DNA of 24,872 nt from CAYMJK01 sp043101635 (GTDB lineage: Bacteria > Planctomycetota > Phycisphaerae > Phycisphaerales > UBA1924), in NCBI GenBank assembly GCA_043101635.1, contig JBICIE010000056.1, positions 1 through 24,872 on the forward strand. Direction: 5' to 3'. This document shows positions 23,807 to 24,872 of this stretch, piece after piece. A program made the translations under genes and the position numbers. Position 1 is the first letter of the stretch. Every line of letters begins with the position of its first letter. The notes under the pieces were generated by a model. It was not told where the DNA came from, did no database searches, and saw only the letters and a program-made list of their open reading frames with translations.

Positions 23807-23853
23807 CGATGACGCAGGGCGCAGGGACAACGCATCACCCGCAAGCGTCATCG
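23807..23853. repeat. 9-bp inverted repeat before the LOG-family gene
   Basis: CGATGACGC (23807-23815) and GCGTCATCG (23845-23853) are perfect inverted copies with a 29-base spacer, 46 bases before the LOG start. Possible operator or leader structure; no -35/-10 pair is convincing here. Confidence 0.4.
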
Positions 23854-23899
23854 GCTCTCCGAGTATCGCGCACCTGCAGTCGCGTTAGGGATCAAGACG

Positions 23900-24634
23900 A
23901 TGTCCAGTGCAGCACATGAGCCCGAGCGGAGCCGCTTCGTCAGCCTCGACGACGAGGAGGCCGTCAAGCAGGTCCTCTCCGCGACGGTGATGGGCCTGTG
24001 GGAGGTCGTGAACAACCTCACGCGGCTCCGCCCCTCCCGGCGCGAGCGGTACCGCGTGGCGATCTTCGGCTCTGCGCGAGCCGTTCCCGGCACGTTCGTC
24101 TACGACGAGGTCAAGCGGACGGCCGCGGCGCTCGCCGAAATGGGCTGCGACATCGTGACCGGTGGTGGCCCCGGCCTCATGCAGGCGGCCAACGAGGGCG
24201 CGGCAAGCGCCGGCTCGCCCGATCGGTCGCTCGGCATCCGCATCGACCTGCCCTTCGAGCAGGATGTCAACCCCTTCGTCACGCGGGCCTTCGAGCACAA
24301 GACCTTCTTCAGCCGCCTGCACCACTTCGTCATCGCGTCGGACGCCTTCGTTGTGGCCCCGGGTGGCATCGGAACCGTGCTGGAGACGCTCATGATCTGG
24401 CAGTTGCTTCAGGTGCGCCACGTCGAGAATGTCCCGCTGATCCTCGTCGGCAACATGTGGACCGGCCTGGTCGAGTGGGCCCGCACGAGCATGCTCGATC
24501 CCAGGCTGCAATTGGCCAACCCGGAGGACATAGACATCCCCCGCTGTGTCGCTACGGCCGACGACGCCATCACGCTGCTGCGGCAACTGCACGCGCAGTG
24601 GCTCGAGGCGGCCGCAGAGTCGCGAGGACCGTGA
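23900..24634 (+). CDS. LOG-family (Rossmann) nucleotide-processing protein
   Basis: 244 residues from ATG 23900. The Rossmann-type fold of the LOG/YgdH family opens at 'RVAIFGSARAVPG' (~residues 52-64). The nucleotide-binding motif is 'VTGGGPGLMQAANEGA' (~90-105) and the catalytic motif 'APGGIGTVLETLMIWQ' (PGGxGTxxE, ~153-168). Family enzymes are phosphoribohydrolases acting on nucleoside 5'-monophosphates, such as cytokinin-activating LOG; older annotations call them lysine decarboxylases, which the sequence does not support. An N-terminal ~45-residue helical extension is present. Its stop overlaps the next start (TGATG). Confidence 0.88.
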   Translation: MSSAAHEPERSRFVSLDDEEAVKQVLSATVMGLWEVVNNLTRLRPSRRERYRVAIFGSARAVPGTFVYDEVKRTAAALAEMGCDIVTGGGPGLMQAANEGAASAGSPDRSLGIRIDLPFEQDVNPFVTRAFEHKTFFSRLHHFVIASDAFVVAPGGIGTVLETLMIWQLLQVRHVENVPLILVGNMWTGLVEWARTSMLDPRLQLANPEDIDIPRCVATADDAITLLRQLHAQWLEAAAESRGP

Positions 24635-24872
24635 TGCGCCCGTCGATCCGCCTGAAGTTGCTGCTTGCGATCGGCGTTCCCTATCTCATGCTGGCGGCGG
24701 CGGCGCTTGCGTGGGACTACTGGCAGCAGCAGCAGGCCGCAGTCGAGAACGCGTGGAGTCACCTCGCCCAGGTTGCCGATCGTGGCGCCACGCAGCTTGA
24801 CGGGTTCTTCCGGGCCGCGGCCAACATCGCCGGGGCGACGGCCGATGTGACGACCGCCCGCGGTGTCGCGGC
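24634..24872 (+). CDS. N-terminus of a membrane-anchored sensor protein (partial)
   Basis: The first 79 residues of a gene cut by the right window edge; ATG 24634 overlaps the LOG stop. A short basic N-terminus ('MRPSIRLKL') leads to one membrane segment ('LLLAIGVPYLMLAAAALAW', ~9-27). A helical, probably periplasmic region follows ('ENAWSHLAQVADRGATQLDGFF'). This is the usual start of dCache/HAMP sensors such as histidine kinases, SpoIIE/RsbU-type phosphatases or chemoreceptors. The output domain lies outside the window, so no type is assigned. Confidence 0.75.
   Translation, partial: MRPSIRLKLLLAIGVPYLMLAAAALAWDYWQQQQAAVENAWSHLAQVADRGATQLDGFFRAAANIAGATADVTTARGVA

Noticed and set aside
23900..24634. 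Lysine decarboxylase
   Set aside because: The PGGxGTxxE and GGGPGLMQA motifs place it in the LOG family; the decarboxylase name is a legacy mis-annotation.

Overview
This 24.9 kb window is GC-rich bacterial chromosome, densely coded and almost entirely on the + strand. The organism looks like a Gram-negative-type, double-membrane bacterium: it has an outer-membrane efflux lipoprotein with an RND pump and several lipoboxes. A planctomycete (Phycisphaerae-like) is my best guess. It rests on the ~220-residue Fn3-like protein at the left end, the cysteine-free YHS-like protein, TAGAAT/TAGACT-type -10 boxes and the GC content. This is inference; no rRNA or other marker gene is present.

Layout. 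1-411 is a GCGC-rich non-coding stretch leading into an Fn3-like hypothetical protein (412-1077) and its terminator. A TCTGCG-type intergenic repeat and a DinB-family gene (1270-1779) follow. Next is a PAS-PAS hybrid histidine kinase (2003-3886) whose C-terminal receiver lacks its phosphoacceptor. A ferrous-iron uptake operon (feoA, feoB, a 59-residue membrane protein; 3982-6466) sits behind a clear sigma-70-type promoter overlapped by a Fur-box-like palindrome. Two small genes (6618-6839 and the secreted 6934-7326) lead into a CzcC-CzcB-CzcA heavy-metal efflux operon (7401-13390).

13391-15230 differs from the rest. It holds a 3' half-tRNA (minus strand, anticodon GAC to discriminator) that resembles an integration att site, then the only minus-strand gene (gltS), with lower GC. 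15228-15850 carries a small membrane protein overlapping what looks like a decayed PfkB/ribokinase-family gene.

From 15945 to the end there is a collinear + strand run: PPK2 polyphosphate kinase, class II glutamine amidotransferase, patatin-like lipoprotein, SulP transporter with STAS domain, the DUF3300/DUF2950 pair, a YHS-like protein without cysteines, a LOG-family protein, and the start of a membrane sensor protein cut by the window edge. The first four genes are tightly spaced or overlapping and are probably co-transcribed.

Functionally the left-centre is metal homeostasis (Fe(II) import beside divalent/monovalent metal export). The right side mixes phosphate/nucleotide, anion transport and envelope proteins of uncertain linkage. 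I did not find a complete, clearly new multi-gene system. The strongest leads are the half-tRNA next to gltS, the degenerate receiver, the cysteine-free YHS domain, the Fur-like feo operator, the 19-bp-spacer promoter before the czc cluster, and the Fn3 protein with its GCGC-rich leader.
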